A stretch of DNA of 64,000 nt from Pseudomonas sp. RIT-PI-q (lineage in GTDB: Bacteria; Pseudomonadota; Gammaproteobacteria; Pseudomonadales; Pseudomonadaceae): contig NZ_LHPC01000017.1 of assembly GCF_001297125.1 (NCBI RefSeq), forward strand, positions 1 through 64,000, written 5' to 3'. This document shows, piece by piece, positions 19,403 through 29,275 of this stretch. The notes beneath the pieces were generated by a model. That model did not search any database and was not told where the DNA came from. It saw only the letters and a program-made list of their open reading frames with translations. How positions within the stretch are numbered: the first letter of the stretch is position 1; every line of letters starts with the position of its first letter. The position numbers and the translations under genes are program-made.

Positions 19403-19440
19403 AAAAAAGCCCACTGACCGTCACCGATCCAGTGGGCTTT
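19403..19440 (-). terminator. Rho-independent terminator of mqo
   Basis: AAAGCCCACTG (19406-19416) and CAGTGGGCTTT (19430-19440) form an 11-bp stem. On the minus strand it is followed by a run of T. It lies 17 bp beyond the mqo stop. Confidence 0.9.
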
Positions 19441-19456
19441 GCGATTTCGCTTCTAC

Positions 19457-21109
19457 TTACAAAGCCATATCACTAGCAGCATTAGCCTTCGGCGCTTTCG
19501 CCTTGTCAGCATCAGCCGGAGCAGCAGCCGGAGCTACCACCTGACCAATCGCCGGCGGCGGAGTCAGTTGCAGCACCTTGGCGGTGTAAGCCCACTCCTC
19601 GGCAACCTTCTCAGGGCTACCGTTCAACTGAGTGCCATAGCTCGGCACGATCTGATGCAGCTTCTCCTGCCAGGCTGGCGAAGCAACCTTGTCCTTGAAC
19701 ACTTTCTGCAGCACGGTCAGCATGATCGGCGCAGCGGTCGATGCACCTGGCGATGCGCCCAGCAGGCCGGCGATGGTGCCGTCTTGCGAAGCAACAATTT
19801 CAGTACCCAGTTTCAGCACGCCACCGGCAGCTTCATCACGCTTGATGATTTGCACACGTTGGCCGGCTTGCCACAGGCGCCAGTCTTCGGCTTTGGCGTT
19901 CGGGAAGTATTCTTTCAGGGCGTTGAGGCGGTCTTCGTCAGACAGCATCAGTTGGCCAGCAAGGTACTCGACCAGCGGGTATTCCTTGATGCCGACTTTA
20001 GTCATCGGCCAGACGTTGTGCGTGGTGGTGGTGGTCAGCAGGTCCAGGTACGAGCCTTCTTTGAGGAACTTGGTGCTGAAGGTCGCGAATGGGCCAAACA
20101 GGATGACGCGCTTGCCGTCCAGCACACGGGTGTCCAGGTGCGGAACCGACATCGGCGGTGCGCCAACGGAAGCTTTGCCGTAGGCCTTGGCCAGGTGTTG
20201 TTCGGTGATGGCCGGGTTTTCGGTGACGAGGAACGAGCCGCCTACCGGGAAGCCTGCGTATTCCTGGGCTTCAGGAATGCCGGACTTCTGCAGCAAGTGC
20301 AGTGCACCGCCGCCGGCGCCGATGAAGACGAACTTGGCGTCGGTTTCGGATTTAGTGCCGTCTTTCAGGTTTTTGTAGCTGACGCGCCAGCTGCCGTCTT
20401 TGTTCTTGGTGATGTCTTGCACTTCGCTAGACAGTTTCAAGTCGAACTTCGGCGTGGTCTGCAGGTGCGCAACGAACTGGCGGGTGATTTCGCCAAAGTT
20501 GACGTCGGTGCCGATCGGGGTCCAGGTGGCCGCGATTTTCTGGTTCGGGTCGCGCCCTTCCATCATCAGCGGAACCCACTTCTTGATCACAGCCGGGTCT
20601 TCGGAGTACTGCATGCCGGCGAACAGCGGGCTCGCTTGCAGGGCTTCGTAGCGCTTCTTCAGGAACTTGATGTTGTCGTCGCCCCACACAAAGCTCATGT
20701 GCGGCGTGGAGTTGATGAACGAACGCGGGTTTTTCAGCACGCCTTGCTGAACCTGCCAGGCCCAGAACTGACGGGAGATCTGGAACGCTTCGTTGATTTC
20801 AACGGCCTTCGGGATCGAGACTTTGCCGTTCTCGTCTTCCGGGGTGTAGTTCAACTCGGCCAGGGCGGAGTGACCGGTGCCGGCGTTGTTCCAGCCGTTG
20901 GAGCTTTCCAGGGCGACGCCGTCGAGGCGCTCGACCATTTCCATCGACATGCCCGGTTCCAGCTCATTGAGCCAGACACCGAGGGTCGCGCTCATGATGC
21001 CGCCGCCGATGAGCAGTACATCGACTTTCTTTGCCTCTTCCGCTTGCGCGGACGTGATCCCCATCGACAAAGCCAGCCCCAGCAGGGCTGTGTTCATTTT
21101 TTTAAACAT
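19457..21109 (-). CDS. mqo: Malate:quinone oxidoreductase
   Basis: This 550-residue FAD enzyme oxidises malate to oxaloacetate and passes electrons to quinone at the inner membrane. The FAD-binding motif [13 protein letters not shown] lies at 33-45, followed by [20 protein letters not shown] near 63 and [15 protein letters not shown] near 460. The N-terminal [20 protein letters not shown] plus AQAEE resembles a signal peptide, which is seen in some Pseudomonas Mqo proteins. The C-terminus is Ala/Pro-rich. ATG at 21109 has AGGTG at good spacing; GTG at 21118 lacks a site. It stands alone with its own terminator and serves the TCA cycle. Confidence 0.96.
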   Translation of the reverse strand: MFKKMNTALLGLALSMGITSAQAEEAKKVDVLLIGGGIMSATLGVWLNELEPGMSMEMVERLDGVALESSNGWNNAGTGHSALAELNYTPEDENGKVSIPKAVEINEAFQISRQFWAWQVQQGVLKNPRSFINSTPHMSFVWGDDNIKFLKKRYEALQASPLFAGMQYSEDPAVIKKWVPLMMEGRDPNQKIAATWTPIGTDVNFGEITRQFVAHLQTTPKFDLKLSSEVQDITKNKDGSWRVSYKNLKDGTKSETDAKFVFIGAGGGALHLLQKSGIPEAQEYAGFPVGGSFLVTENPAITEQHLAKAYGKASVGAPPMSVPHLDTRVLDGKRVILFGPFATFSTKFLKEGSYLDLLTTTTTHNVWPMTKVGIKEYPLVEYLAGQLMLSDEDRLNALKEYFPNAKAEDWRLWQAGQRVQIIKRDEAAGGVLKLGTEIVASQDGTIAGLLGASPGASTAAPIMLTVLQKVFKDKVASPAWQEKLHQIVPSYGTQLNGSPEKVAEEWAYTAKVLQLTPPPAIGQVVAPAAAPADADKAKAPKANAASDMAL

Positions 21110-21118
21110 CTGTTGCAC

Positions 21119-21458
21119 CTATGATAAAACGCCATCCGCCCTTCCATCCGCAGTCACAAGGCCCCTGGTTCACGGCACGCAGGCAGCCTGTCGTGGGTTC
21201 CCGTGCATAAGGATTGGAGGGTGGGCACACAAGGCCGACTTACTGCATCGACCTCAGTTTATATGTCCCTACTGAACTGACTTTTTATCTTTATTGGCCT
21301 CAGCTACTTGAGCGACAGTGATTCTGTTGGCGCGTCGCAAGGACACGCAAACTGAATAGGTCAAACCAAGTTAATGCGAAGAATATCACGACACGGCAAA
21401 CCCGCGCGTCTGTTCCCGACTTGTCAGTCTGCGCACGGTATTGCCAGCCACACGATTC
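21119..21458. other. mqo upstream region
   Basis: This 340-bp stretch between mqo and a REP cluster has no gene. It includes an AT-rich section (21250-21300) suitable for the mqo promoter. No operator or RNA gene was recognised. Confidence 0.4.
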
Positions 21459-21747
21459 TGTAGGAGTCCGGCTTGCCGGCGAAGGGCTCGAATGCGCAGG
21501 GTTTATCCTGTTAGAACGCGTCATCGTTGACGACCTTCGCTGGCAAGCCAGCTCCTACAGTTGATCGAGTTGTTTGGGCGAACGCGGTCGAAGGTAGGAG
21601 CTGGCTTGCCAGCGAAGCACTCAAAAGCGCCACGTTTATCCTGTTGAAAACCGTCATCGTTGACGACCTTCGCTGGCAAGCCAGCTCCTACGCAGGTTGA
21701 TTGAATACATCGGCAGGTCGATTTCGCTGGCAAGCCAGGATCGTACG
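21459..21747. repeat. Cluster of REP elements forming two REPINs and one single REP
   Basis: REP palindromes lie at about 21459-21486, 21533-21560, 21594-21618, 21667-21692 and 21721-21747. The first two and the next two form inverted pairs around closely related spacers (GTTTATCCTGTT...CGTCATCGTTGACGACCT). They fill most of the gap between mqo and ilvD. Confidence 0.9.
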
Positions 21748-21800
21748 GAGGGCGACTATACTCAGTCGTGAATTTTCGGGCGAATCTGTGGGGAACGGTC

Positions 21801-23483
21801 ATGAGCGACAAAGTTGATCTGCGCAAGTATTCCTCTCAAGTGGTCGATGGCGTGGAACGCGCGCCCGGACGCTCGATGCTGCGCGCCGTGGGTTTCACCG
21901 ACGAGGACTTCAAGAAGCCGCAGATCGGCATCGCTTCCACGTGGGCGATGGTCACGCCGTGCAACATGCATATCGACAAGTTGGCCATTGAAGCCGAAAA
22001 AGGCGCGAACGCCGCCGGCGCCAAGGGCGTCATTTTCAATACCATTACCATTTCCGACGGCATCGCCAACGGCACGGAAGGCATGAAGTATTCGCTGGTG
22101 TCGCGCGAGGTGATCGCCGATTCCATTGAGGTGGTGGCCGGTTGCGAAGGCTTTGACGGGCTGGTGACGGTGGGCGGTTGCGACAAGAACATGCCGGGAT
22201 GCCTAATCGGCATGGCGCGGCTGAATCGCCCGTCGATCTTCGTCTATGGCGGCACCATTCGGCCCGGCGCCGGGCACACCGACATCATTTCGGTATTTGA
22301 AGCCGTGGGCCAGCATGCGCGTGGGGACATCAACGAGATCCAGGTCAAGCAGATCGAGGAAGTGGCGATTCCCGGCCCCGGTTCCTGTGGCGGCATGTAC
22401 ACGGCCAACACCATGGCCTCCGCCATTGAAGCGTTGGGCATGAGCCTGCCCGGTTCCAGCTCTCAGGATGCCGTCGGCAGCGACAAGGCGTCGGACAGTT
22501 TCCGCGCCGGCCAGCAGGTCATGGAACTGCTCAAGCTCGACATCAAGCCGCGGGACATCATGACCCGCAAAGCCTTTGAAAATGCCATTCGAGTGGTGAT
22601 CGCCCTCGCCGGCTCGACCAACGCCGTGCTGCATCTGTTGGCCATGGCGCATGCCGTGGACGTCGAGTTGACGCTGGATGACTTCGTCGAGCTGGGCAAG
22701 GTCTCGCCGGTGGTGGCTGACCTGCGCCCCAGCGGTAAATACATGATGAGTGAGCTGGTGGCCATCGGCGGTATCCAGCCGCTGATGAAGCGCATGCTGG
22801 CAGCCGGCATGCTGCACGGCGATGTACTGACGGTCACCGGCAAAACCCTGGCGGAAAATCTGCAAAACGTGCCCGACTACCCCGAAGGTCAGGACGTGAT
22901 TCTGCCTTTCGACCACCCCGTCAAAAAGGACTCCCACCTGGTGGTGCTGCGCGGCAACCTCTCACCCACCGGTGCCGTGGCCAAGATCACCGGCAAGGAA
23001 GGCCTGCGCTTTGAAGGCACCGCCCGTGTCTATCACGGCGAAGAAGGTGCGCTGACCGGTATTCTAAATGGCGAAGTCAAGGCCGGGGATGTGATCGTGA
23101 TCCGCTACGAAGGCCCCAAGGGTGGTCCCGGCATGCGCGAGATGCTTTCGCCGACATCGGCGGTCATGGGCAAGGGATTGGGCAAGGAAGTCGCACTGAT
23201 TACCGACGGCCGTTTTTCCGGCGGCTCTCACGGTTTTGTCGTCGGCCATATCACGCCGGAAGCCTTTGAGGGCGGGCCGATTGCGTTGATCGAAGACGGC
23301 GACAAAATTACCATCGACGCCGAAACCCGGCAGATAACCGTCGATGTTTCCGACGCCGAATTGGCCGAGCGCAAGACTCGCTGGGTACGCCCGCAATCCA
23401 AGTACAAACGCGGAGTGCTGGCCAAGTACGCGAAGACCGTGTCCAGCGCCTCAGAGGGCGCGGTCACGGATAAATACCTTTGA
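21801..23483 (+). CDS. ilvD: Dihydroxy-acid dehydratase
   Basis: This 560-residue protein belongs to the IlvD/Edd family and converts 2,3-dihydroxy-3-methylbutanoate or -pentanoate to the 2-oxo acids for valine, isoleucine and leucine synthesis. Three likely Fe-S ligands are visible: Cys54 (TPCNMHIDK), Cys127 (GGCDKNMPG) and Cys196 (GPGSCGGMYTANTM). The C-terminal GRFSGGSHG segment is also present. At 560 residues it belongs to the shorter branch of the family. A related aldonate dehydratase role cannot be excluded. The start at 21801 (MSDKVDLRKYS) fits the family N-terminus. It is a single-gene unit. Confidence 0.93.
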   Translation: MSDKVDLRKYSSQVVDGVERAPGRSMLRAVGFTDEDFKKPQIGIASTWAMVTPCNMHIDKLAIEAEKGANAAGAKGVIFNTITISDGIANGTEGMKYSLVSREVIADSIEVVAGCEGFDGLVTVGGCDKNMPGCLIGMARLNRPSIFVYGGTIRPGAGHTDIISVFEAVGQHARGDINEIQVKQIEEVAIPGPGSCGGMYTANTMASAIEALGMSLPGSSSQDAVGSDKASDSFRAGQQVMELLKLDIKPRDIMTRKAFENAIRVVIALAGSTNAVLHLLAMAHAVDVELTLDDFVELGKVSPVVADLRPSGKYMMSELVAIGGIQPLMKRMLAAGMLHGDVLTVTGKTLAENLQNVPDYPEGQDVILPFDHPVKKDSHLVVLRGNLSPTGAVAKITGKEGLRFEGTARVYHGEEGALTGILNGEVKAGDVIVIRYEGPKGGPGMREMLSPTSAVMGKGLGKEVALITDGRFSGGSHGFVVGHITPEAFEGGPIALIEDGDKITIDAETRQITVDVSDAELAERKTRWVRPQSKYKRGVLAKYAKTVSSASEGAVTDKYL

Positions 23484-23512
23484 CCCGTCGTTCTCCGTTG
23501 AATGTTCAGGCC

Positions 23513-23606
23513 CCTTCGCGGGCAAGCCCGCTCCCACAGGTTTCACGTCGGTCACAACATTAAGGTCCGACATGTACCCCGTGGGAGCGGGCTTGCCCGC
23601 GAAGAG
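23513..23606. repeat. Inverted pair of REP elements (CGGGCTTGCCCGCGAAG class)
   Basis: Two REP sequences of the GTGGGAGCGGGCTTGCCCGC class lie in reversed order about 45 bp apart, between the convergent ilvD and chemoreceptor genes. The pair could fold as a long hairpin and end transcription from both sides. Confidence 0.85.
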
Positions 23607-23647
23607 GCCTTGAAAAACACCGAAAATCTAACGACCGTACACCCACC

Positions 23648-25261
23648 TCACAACCGAAACCGATCCACCGACTGCGAAAGCTGCCCCGCCAGCGTCGACA
23701 AGTCATCGGTCGTCGAAGCCGTCCGGCCAATCACCTTGCTGTTGTCTTCCGACATACCGGCAATCATTTCCACCTGATGGGCGATTTCGTTGCTGGCCAG
23801 GCTCTGCTCACCGATGGTGCGGGTGATGTCGTTGACCAGTTGCGTAGTGTTCAGCGTGGCTTCGAGGATTTCACGGATCGCGCGTTCGACATCAGCGGTC
23901 ACAGCCATGCCTTTGTCGACCTGCGCAACGCCCGCCTCCATGCTGGTCACTGCCTCGCGAGTGCTTTGCTGGATGCGTGCGACCATGGTGGCAATTTCCT
24001 GGGTCGAGGCACTGGTGCGTCCGGCCAGGCTGCGGACTTCGTCGGCGACCACGGCGAACCCACGGCCCTGCTCACCGGCGCGCGCGGCTTCAATGGCGGC
24101 GTTCAGCGCCAGCAGGTTGGTTTGATCGGCGATGCCCTTGATCACCTGAATGATGCTGAAAATGCCTTCGGATTCCTTGTCCAGTGTGCGGATCACTTGC
24201 GCCGACTGCTGCGCCGAACGCGCAATGCCGTCCATGTCGCTGACCACCTGATGGATCACTCGCCCGCCGTCCTTGGCGAGTGCCTCGGCCTGGTTGGCCA
24301 TGTTCAATGCGCGCTCGGCATGCCGGGTGATTTCCTCGATGCTCGCGGTCATTTCGCTGGCAGCGGCCGCCATGGTGCTCGCCGCCGCGCTTTGTTGCTG
24401 GCTGCTGCCGGCGACCTCGTGGCAGCCATCGCTCAGTTGCGAGCTCATGCCGCTGACGCCATGGGCGTTGCTGCGCACGACCTCGATCATGCCGCGCAGG
24501 TCGCGTTGCATAGTCGCGAGGCTGCGAATCAACGCGCTGGCTTCATCCTGGCTGGTGGGTTCGACAATCGGCTCGCTCAGGTTGCCATGGGCGATGCTGT
24601 CGGCGATGCGGCTGGCAGTGCGCAACGGTCCCAGAATACTCAAAATCACCCAGCGGCCCTGAACCAGCAGCAATAACAGGCTGGCGATCAGCACAGCGCC
24701 GAGGGCGACGTTGGCGTTGTGAATGGCTTGCGCAGTACCGGCACTGGTCTGTTGAGTGGTGGTTTCGATCAGCTCGCTGAGCGCCGCCATCTGCTCTTCC
24801 AACTGGCTGAATACCGCACTGAAGGCGCCCAGGTCTTTTTGCGCCGCATCGGGATTTTCCAGCGCCAGGCTGACGATTCGTTCAGCCGCACTGATGTAGG
24901 TGTCGAGGCTGGGCTTGACTTTGTTCAGGCCCGCTTTAATCGTGTCGTTAACCGGCAGCTTGAGGTTTTCACCGAGCACTTCACGAAAATGCGCCGCGTG
25001 CTCATCGATGGAACTGCGCACCTCGGCTTTGGTGCTGGTGCTTTTGCCCAACCCGACCAGCATCGCCGACAGTACGTCGGCGCGTAATGCGTCGTGCATC
25101 ATGTCGGCTTCAAGGTGATTGCGCAGCGCGGTCATGCTGACCTGGTTGTCATTCACCGCTTCAGCCATCTGGGTGTTACCCAGATAACTGACCAGGCTCA
25201 TGATCAAGGCAGTGAGCAAGCCGGTGCCCATCAGCAACAGTAGACGTAATTTTATGGACAC
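23648..25261 (-). CDS. Methyl-accepting chemotaxis protein
   Basis: This 537-residue inner-membrane receptor has an N-terminal helix ([21 protein letters not shown]), a periplasmic helical sensor of about 155 residues, a second helix near 187-207 ([15 protein letters not shown]), a HAMP linker and the cytoplasmic signalling domain. The conserved hairpin tip is complete ([19 protein letters not shown] near 385). The periplasmic part looks like a four-helix bundle. It relays ligand binding to CheA/CheW. The ligand cannot be told from the sequence. There is no chemotaxis operon nearby. Confidence 0.93.
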   Translation of the reverse strand: MSIKLRLLLLMGTGLLTALIMSLVSYLGNTQMAEAVNDNQVSMTALRNHLEADMMHDALRADVLSAMLVGLGKSTSTKAEVRSSIDEHAAHFREVLGENLKLPVNDTIKAGLNKVKPSLDTYISAAERIVSLALENPDAAQKDLGAFSAVFSQLEEQMAALSELIETTTQQTSAGTAQAIHNANVALGAVLIASLLLLLVQGRWVILSILGPLRTASRIADSIAHGNLSEPIVEPTSQDEASALIRSLATMQRDLRGMIEVVRSNAHGVSGMSSQLSDGCHEVAGSSQQQSAAASTMAAAASEMTASIEEITRHAERALNMANQAEALAKDGGRVIHQVVSDMDGIARSAQQSAQVIRTLDKESEGIFSIIQVIKGIADQTNLLALNAAIEAARAGEQGRGFAVVADEVRSLAGRTSASTQEIATMVARIQQSTREAVTSMEAGVAQVDKGMAVTADVERAIREILEATLNTTQLVNDITRTIGEQSLASNEIAHQVEMIAGMSEDNSKVIGRTASTTDDLSTLAGQLSQSVDRFRL

Positions 25262-25416
25262 GGTGGCACCTCTCTCGGCACGTTGTCAGCGGGCTGGCGC
25301 CAACTGCAGATTGCTTTTCTGTAGAGGTTATCGACCGGTCCAGCCGGTTATTTAAGCCTGGCGCCACGCATTCCGTTATTTACGACATGCGGTAGGTCTT
25401 GAGCATCGAGGACGCG

Positions 25417-26364
25417 TTAAGTGACGGAAAAGAAGTACCGCGTCAGGTGAAAGAAAATCGGCGCGGCGAAGCAGATCGAATCCATCCTGTCGAGCATTCC
25501 GCCGTGCCCCTTGATCATGGTTCCCCAGTCCTTGGCGCTCAGGCTGCGTTTGATCGCCGACATGACCAGCCCACCCAGAAACCCCATCACCACAATGACA
25601 AACGACATCAGCAGTGATTGCCAAAAGTTGAAGGGGGTCATCCAGTACATGCAGCCGCCAATCAGCGTGGCTGAGAGGCCGCCACCGACCAAGCCTTCCA
25701 CGGTTTTTGACGGACTCACCAGCGGCGCTACCTTGTGCTTGCCGAAGAGTTTGCCGAACACGTATTGCAACACGTCGCTCAACTGCACCACGAACACCAG
25801 GTAAAACAGCAGCAGCGCGTTCTGGCCCGTGAAACCTTGCAGATCCAGGAGCAAAAGCGCTGGCGCGTGGCTGATGCAATAGATGCAAATCATCACACCC
25901 CACTGGATCTTTGCGGTCCTTTCCAGGAAGCCTTCGGTGTCCTGGCTCAGCACTGCAATCGCCGGGAGCAACAAGAATGCGTACACCGGGATCAGCAGCG
26001 TGAACATCGAATACCAATGCGTACCGATCAGGATGTATTGCAACGGAATCAGGATGAAAAACGCCGAAAACAACGCGTTATGGTCACCGAGCGTTGTGGG
26101 TGTCAGGGTGATGAACTCCCTGAGCGCGAACAGTGAAATAAAGCTGAACAGGACCACCGTCGCGTTACCGCCGAGCAGGTAGGAAACGAAAAAGATGATC
26201 ACCATCCCCCACCAGGCATTCACTCGCTGATTGAGGTTTTCGATGGTCGAGACAGAGGTTTCTGTTTTGGCCCGTTTGGCCAGTAGCCGACCGCAGAGCG
26301 AAGCAATGGCCAGCAAGCAGGCCAGCCCGAAAAAGAACCACAAAAACTTTGCTTCAAGACTCAT
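25417..26364 (-). CDS. cdsA: Phosphatidate cytidylyltransferase (CdsA family)
   Basis: This 315-residue multi-pass membrane protein makes CDP-diacylglycerol from phosphatidate and CTP. The CdsA signature is intact (SLSAKDWGTMIKGHGGMLDR, then MDS, near residue 275), with SPSKTVEGLVGGG near 218 and eight or so membrane helices. The start overlaps the PlsC-type stop by four bases, and GAGG lies nine bases upstream. It is last of three coupled genes that together cover acylation, CDP activation and head-group transfer. A housekeeping cdsA usually sits near rseP, so this is probably a second copy dedicated to the operon. Confidence 0.9.
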   Translation of the reverse strand: MSLEAKFLWFFFGLACLLAIASLCGRLLAKRAKTETSVSTIENLNQRVNAWWGMVIIFFVSYLLGGNATVVLFSFISLFALREFITLTPTTLGDHNALFSAFFILIPLQYILIGTHWYSMFTLLIPVYAFLLLPAIAVLSQDTEGFLERTAKIQWGVMICIYCISHAPALLLLDLQGFTGQNALLLFYLVFVVQLSDVLQYVFGKLFGKHKVAPLVSPSKTVEGLVGGGLSATLIGGCMYWMTPFNFWQSLLMSFVIVVMGFLGGLVMSAIKRSLSAKDWGTMIKGHGGMLDRMDSICFAAPIFFHLTRYFFSVT

Positions 26365-26960
26365 TTGGACAGCCTCACTATGGCGTCGCGCGCGCGCTCC
26401 AGGAACACCTGCTTTTCCTCGCCGGCAATCCTTTCCAGCGGGTTGCCGATGCGGATCGTACAGATGATGGGCAGAGGCACGTGTTTGCCTTTGGGCATGG
26501 AGCGATAAAGGTTTTCCAGGTAGACAGGCACCAGATCGACCTCGGGGAAGGTCTCGCCCAGCCGGTAAAGACCCGATTTGAACGCCCCGGGCAGGGCCTG
26601 GCTGGATCGAGTGCCTTCTGGAAAAATGATGATCGAGTGGCCGGCCTGCACCACCTCAAAAATGGGTGCCAGCGCGTTTTGACCGGGGGCCGCCTGACGA
26701 TCGATCAGCACGGCATTCAGCCCTTTCTGCGAGATGTACGACAAAAACCTGTTCTTCCCCCAGTAATCGGCGGCAGCGACCGGCTTCACATTGATCCTGG
26801 CTTCGGGCGGCAGCGCAGCAATAATCGCCAGGGTGTCCATATGACTGGTGTGATTGGCAAAGTAGATTTTTTGCCGAGTGAGATCCGGTGGGCTCTCCCA
26901 CCGGGCCGTGACGCCGATGACGAATCGAAGGACAGAAATCAGCGCATTACTGATCCACAT
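26361..26960 (-). CDS. Lysophospholipid (1-acylglycerol-3-phosphate) acyltransferase, PlsC family
   Basis: This protein of about 199 residues has the acyltransferase motifs NHTSHMD (catalytic His37 and Asp42) and IIFPEGTRSS (113-118), and a hydrophobic N-terminus that anchors it to the inner membrane. It should transfer a fatty acyl chain to a lysophospholipid. ATG at 26960 is chosen because the AAAGG signal directly abuts the ATG at 26969, leaving no spacing. The start lies within the end of the CDP-alcohol transferase gene, so the three genes are coupled. Confidence 0.88.
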   Translation of the reverse strand: MWISNALISVLRFVIGVTARWESPPDLTRQKIYFANHTSHMDTLAIIAALPPEARINVKPVAAADYWGKNRFLSYISQKGLNAVLIDRQAAPGQNALAPIFEVVQAGHSIIIFPEGTRSSQALPGAFKSGLYRLGETFPEVDLVPVYLENLYRSMPKGKHVPLPIICTIRIGNPLERIAGEEKQVFLERARDAIVRLSK

Positions 26961-27579
26961 GGCGGGCATCCTTTAGCTGCCTGGACATTGCCAGCGTTCG
27001 CGTGACGCAGGTTGCGGCTGATCCGATGGCGATGATGGACAGAGCGATCAACAGCACATAGTGAGTGCCATAAACGCTCGCTTCGATGGCATTCAGCAAA
27101 AGCCCCGCCGTCATCACGGCCATCCGGTGTTGCTTGGCCATCGGGCCCATGAAGCTCTGCTGCAGGCCGATGGAGCCGCCAAACACCCGCACATAGGCGG
27201 TCAGCGCAGCAGCCAGTGCAGCAAACCAGCCGAGGTCCGGGTAGCCGATGGCATACCCGAGCCCCACGATCAGCAGGCTGTCCGCAATCCGGTCTGGAAA
27301 CTCGTTGTAGAGACTGCCGATGGCGGATTGCTTGCCGCCCTCCATCGCGACCATCCCGTCGAAGAGATTGCACAGCAGGCGCAACTGAATGCCCACGGCG
27401 CAGCAAATCGAGCCCATGACACCGCTATCAATATTCAGCGCCACAGCACCAAAAAGCGCAAAAGCGATGCTGGTGACGGAGATCTGATTGGGGGAAATGT
27501 TTTTTTTCACCAGGATGGCGGTAACGCGTTTAGCCCAGCCCGCAGAGCGCGTCTTGATCGGTCTTCTGTTTTCATCCAT
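26947..27579 (-). CDS. CDP-alcohol phosphatidyltransferase family protein with altered motif
   Basis: This 210-residue membrane protein belongs to the family that moves a phosphatidyl group from CDP-diacylglycerol to an alcohol. The usual motif D-x2-DG-x2-AR-x8-G-x3-D-x3-D is present at exact spacing but changed: Asn71, Asp74-Gly75, Ala78, Met79, Gly88, Asn92, Asp96. The first and third Asp are Asn and the Arg is Met. About six helices surround it. It is first in the operon with PlsC- and CdsA-type genes. Either this branch uses a modified active site or it has lost normal activity. The head group is unknown. Confidence 0.82.
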   Translation of the reverse strand: MDENRRPIKTRSAGWAKRVTAILVKKNISPNQISVTSIAFALFGAVALNIDSGVMGSICCAVGIQLRLLCNLFDGMVAMEGGKQSAIGSLYNEFPDRIADSLLIVGLGYAIGYPDLGWFAALAAALTAYVRVFGGSIGLQQSFMGPMAKQHRMAVMTAGLLLNAIEASVYGTHYVLLIALSIIAIGSAATCVTRTLAMSRQLKDARHVDQ

Positions 27580-27688
27580 GTGCCAAAGTCCCTATCAAAG
27601 GTGACGTACTGAAGATGCAGTGTAGTGGCGAGTTGAGTGTTCAGTGCAACCCTAACAAGGGAACCCGCGAATTGATGTCAGACGCTTC

Positions 27689-28423
27689 CTAAAGTGTGCT
27701 GATGGACGCTGACAACGCTTGAAGGGTCAGCGCGTTACCCACGGCAAAACCGCCGGCGGTGTTATCGAAAATGCACCAGGTGTCGATGCCTTCGCGGGCC
27801 GACGTGTGTACGTGCTCAGCCAGCGCCTGTAGCCGGCTGGGGTCATAGTCGCTGTAGTAAATACGCGGTGAGCCATGCAGGCGCCAGTAATGAATTCCCG
27901 ACCAGCCGCCCGGAGATCCTCCACCGGGAATCGGCGATGGATCAGCCGCGACCCGACCGATTTTCTGCTCGATCAATAAATCGTCCGCGCTCAGCCAGGA
28001 CGCGTGCCGAGGCTCAAGCACCACCGCTCCTGCAAAACGTTGGCGTAATGCCTGGAAAAAAGCTGTGGCGATCGCTTCGTCATAGACCAGTGACGGCGGC
28101 AACTGAACCAGCAGGCAACCCAACGATTCTCCCAGCGCCGAACACTGAGCAAGAAATTCGTCCAGCAACAGCTCGCAGCCCTGCAATCGCTGCACATGGG
28201 TAATGACCTTGGGCACCTTGACCGAAAAACGAAATGACGCTGGCACTGACTGTGTCCAGCGAAAATACGTTTGCGGCCGATGCGGGCGATAAAACGAACT
28301 GTTGATTTCGACCGCAGACAGGTGCGACGCATACCGCTGCAAGTGTGTGCCGTGCCCGGTAAACAACGGCCAGTATTCACGCGGCAGGTTCCACCCGGCA
28401 CAACCCACGTAAATCGCTGACAT
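27689..28423 (-). CDS. DUF72 domain protein (YecE-like)
   Basis: This protein of about 244 residues is a complete DUF72 protein, a TIM-barrel family of unknown biochemical role. Family marks include IYVGCAGWN at the start, YASHLSAVEINSSFYR near 33, FSVKVPKVITH near 68, LVQLPPS near 107 and VLEPRHASW near 136. The C-terminal part has IHYWRLHGSPRIYY and WCIFDNTAGGFAVGNAL. ATG at 28423 is preferred over ATG at 28432 because AAGGGG almost touches the latter. It is a single-gene unit. Confidence 0.85.
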   Translation of the reverse strand: MSAIYVGCAGWNLPREYWPLFTGHGTHLQRYASHLSAVEINSSFYRPHRPQTYFRWTQSVPASFRFSVKVPKVITHVQRLQGCELLLDEFLAQCSALGESLGCLLVQLPPSLVYDEAIATAFFQALRQRFAGAVVLEPRHASWLSADDLLIEQKIGRVAADPSPIPGGGSPGGWSGIHYWRLHGSPRIYYSDYDPSRLQALAEHVHTSAREGIDTWCIFDNTAGGFAVGNALTLQALSASISTL

Positions 28424-28449
28424 CTGATTCATTCCCCTTCACGCACACC

Positions 28450-28535
28450 TTGTAGGAGCTGGCTTGCCAGCGAAGGCGGCCTTATGAGCAACGTCGAATT
28501 TGAGGGCCTCTTCGCTGGCAAGCCAGCGCCTACAG
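28450..28535. repeat. REPIN upstream of the DUF72 gene
   Basis: TGTAGGAGCTGGCTTGCCAG and its inverted counterpart (ending CAAGCCAGCGCCTACAG) surround a spacer of about 30 bp. It lies between two divergent genes. Confidence 0.85.
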
Positions 28536-28622
28536 GTACGCGATGTGGCTAACGTTTCCCGGACCTGAACGTTGGAGAAAAAGCCTGCGGTGCAAGTTCG
28601 TTTTTCTTGAATCTCATGCTAG

Positions 28623-28642
28623 GTTGTACGACGACCTACAAC
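28623..28642. promoter_or_regulatory. Inverted repeat GTTGTA-N8-TACAAC
   Basis: GTTGTA (28623-28628) and TACAAC (28637-28642) are perfect complements around an eight-base spacer. The repeat ends 15 bp upstream of the next start and so would overlap the early transcript or the promoter. TTGTA/TACAA half-sites resemble GntR (FCD)-type operators. No such regulator is encoded beside it. Confidence 0.4.
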
Positions 28643-28657
28643 AACAAGGAAACACCG

Positions 28658-29089
28658 ATGAAAAACGTCAAATTGCTGGTTGGTTTTCTCTGCCTCTTCA
28701 GCGGCTACGTCGCGGCCACCCCGGCTTCGGGAGACAAGGACGTTGCGCAAGCTGTTGACCATCTGACCCAAGCCATGCTGCACAAGAACATTTCCCAACT
28801 CGAAGCGCTGACCGCCCAGAACCTGACCTACGGGCATTCCAGCGGGAAGATCCAGGACAAGAAAGCGTTCATTGCCGATATCGAAACTGGAGCAAGTGCG
28901 TTCAAAACACTCGAGATGCAGAACCAGACCATCACCGTGTCCGGCGATGTCGCGCTGGTCCGCAACCACTTCTCGGCACAAGCCCTCAAGGGCACCGAAG
29001 TGATTCCAACCGAAATCGAGAACTTCCAGATTTGGCAAAAACAGAAAGGCAAATGGTTACTGGTAGGACGACAAGCGTTCAAGTTCTGA
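28658..29089 (+). CDS. Exported SnoaL/NTF2-like (DUF4440-type) small protein
   Basis: This 143-residue protein has a signal peptide (MKNVKLLVGFLCLFSGYVAA) and a mature part of about 120 residues with the alpha+beta cone pattern of NTF2-like proteins: two N-terminal helices (AVDHLTQAMLHKNISQLEAL), then LTYGHSSGKIQDKKAFIADI and alternating strands ending FQIWQKQKGKWLLVGRQA. Such proteins may bind small ligands or act as simple hydrolases or isomerases. No catalytic set is evident. AAGGA lies seven bases upstream of the start. Confidence 0.78.
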   Translation: MKNVKLLVGFLCLFSGYVAATPASGDKDVAQAVDHLTQAMLHKNISQLEALTAQNLTYGHSSGKIQDKKAFIADIETGASAFKTLEMQNQTITVSGDVALVRNHFSAQALKGTEVIPTEIENFQIWQKQKGKWLLVGRQAFKF

Positions 29090-29275
29090 TGGTTGTTTAA
29101 TGAAGGGGACGCGGTGGTTGAAAAGTCACGGTCCCCTGCTCTCCTCATTTCCATCGCCGATATCAAACAGGCGTTACACGACCGCTTATCTGTGAGTTCG
29201 ACCACAAGCCAATAAAAACATATTTATATGCTTTAATTGATTTTGTCGAACAATTCCAAAAACAGAGGTGCCGTC

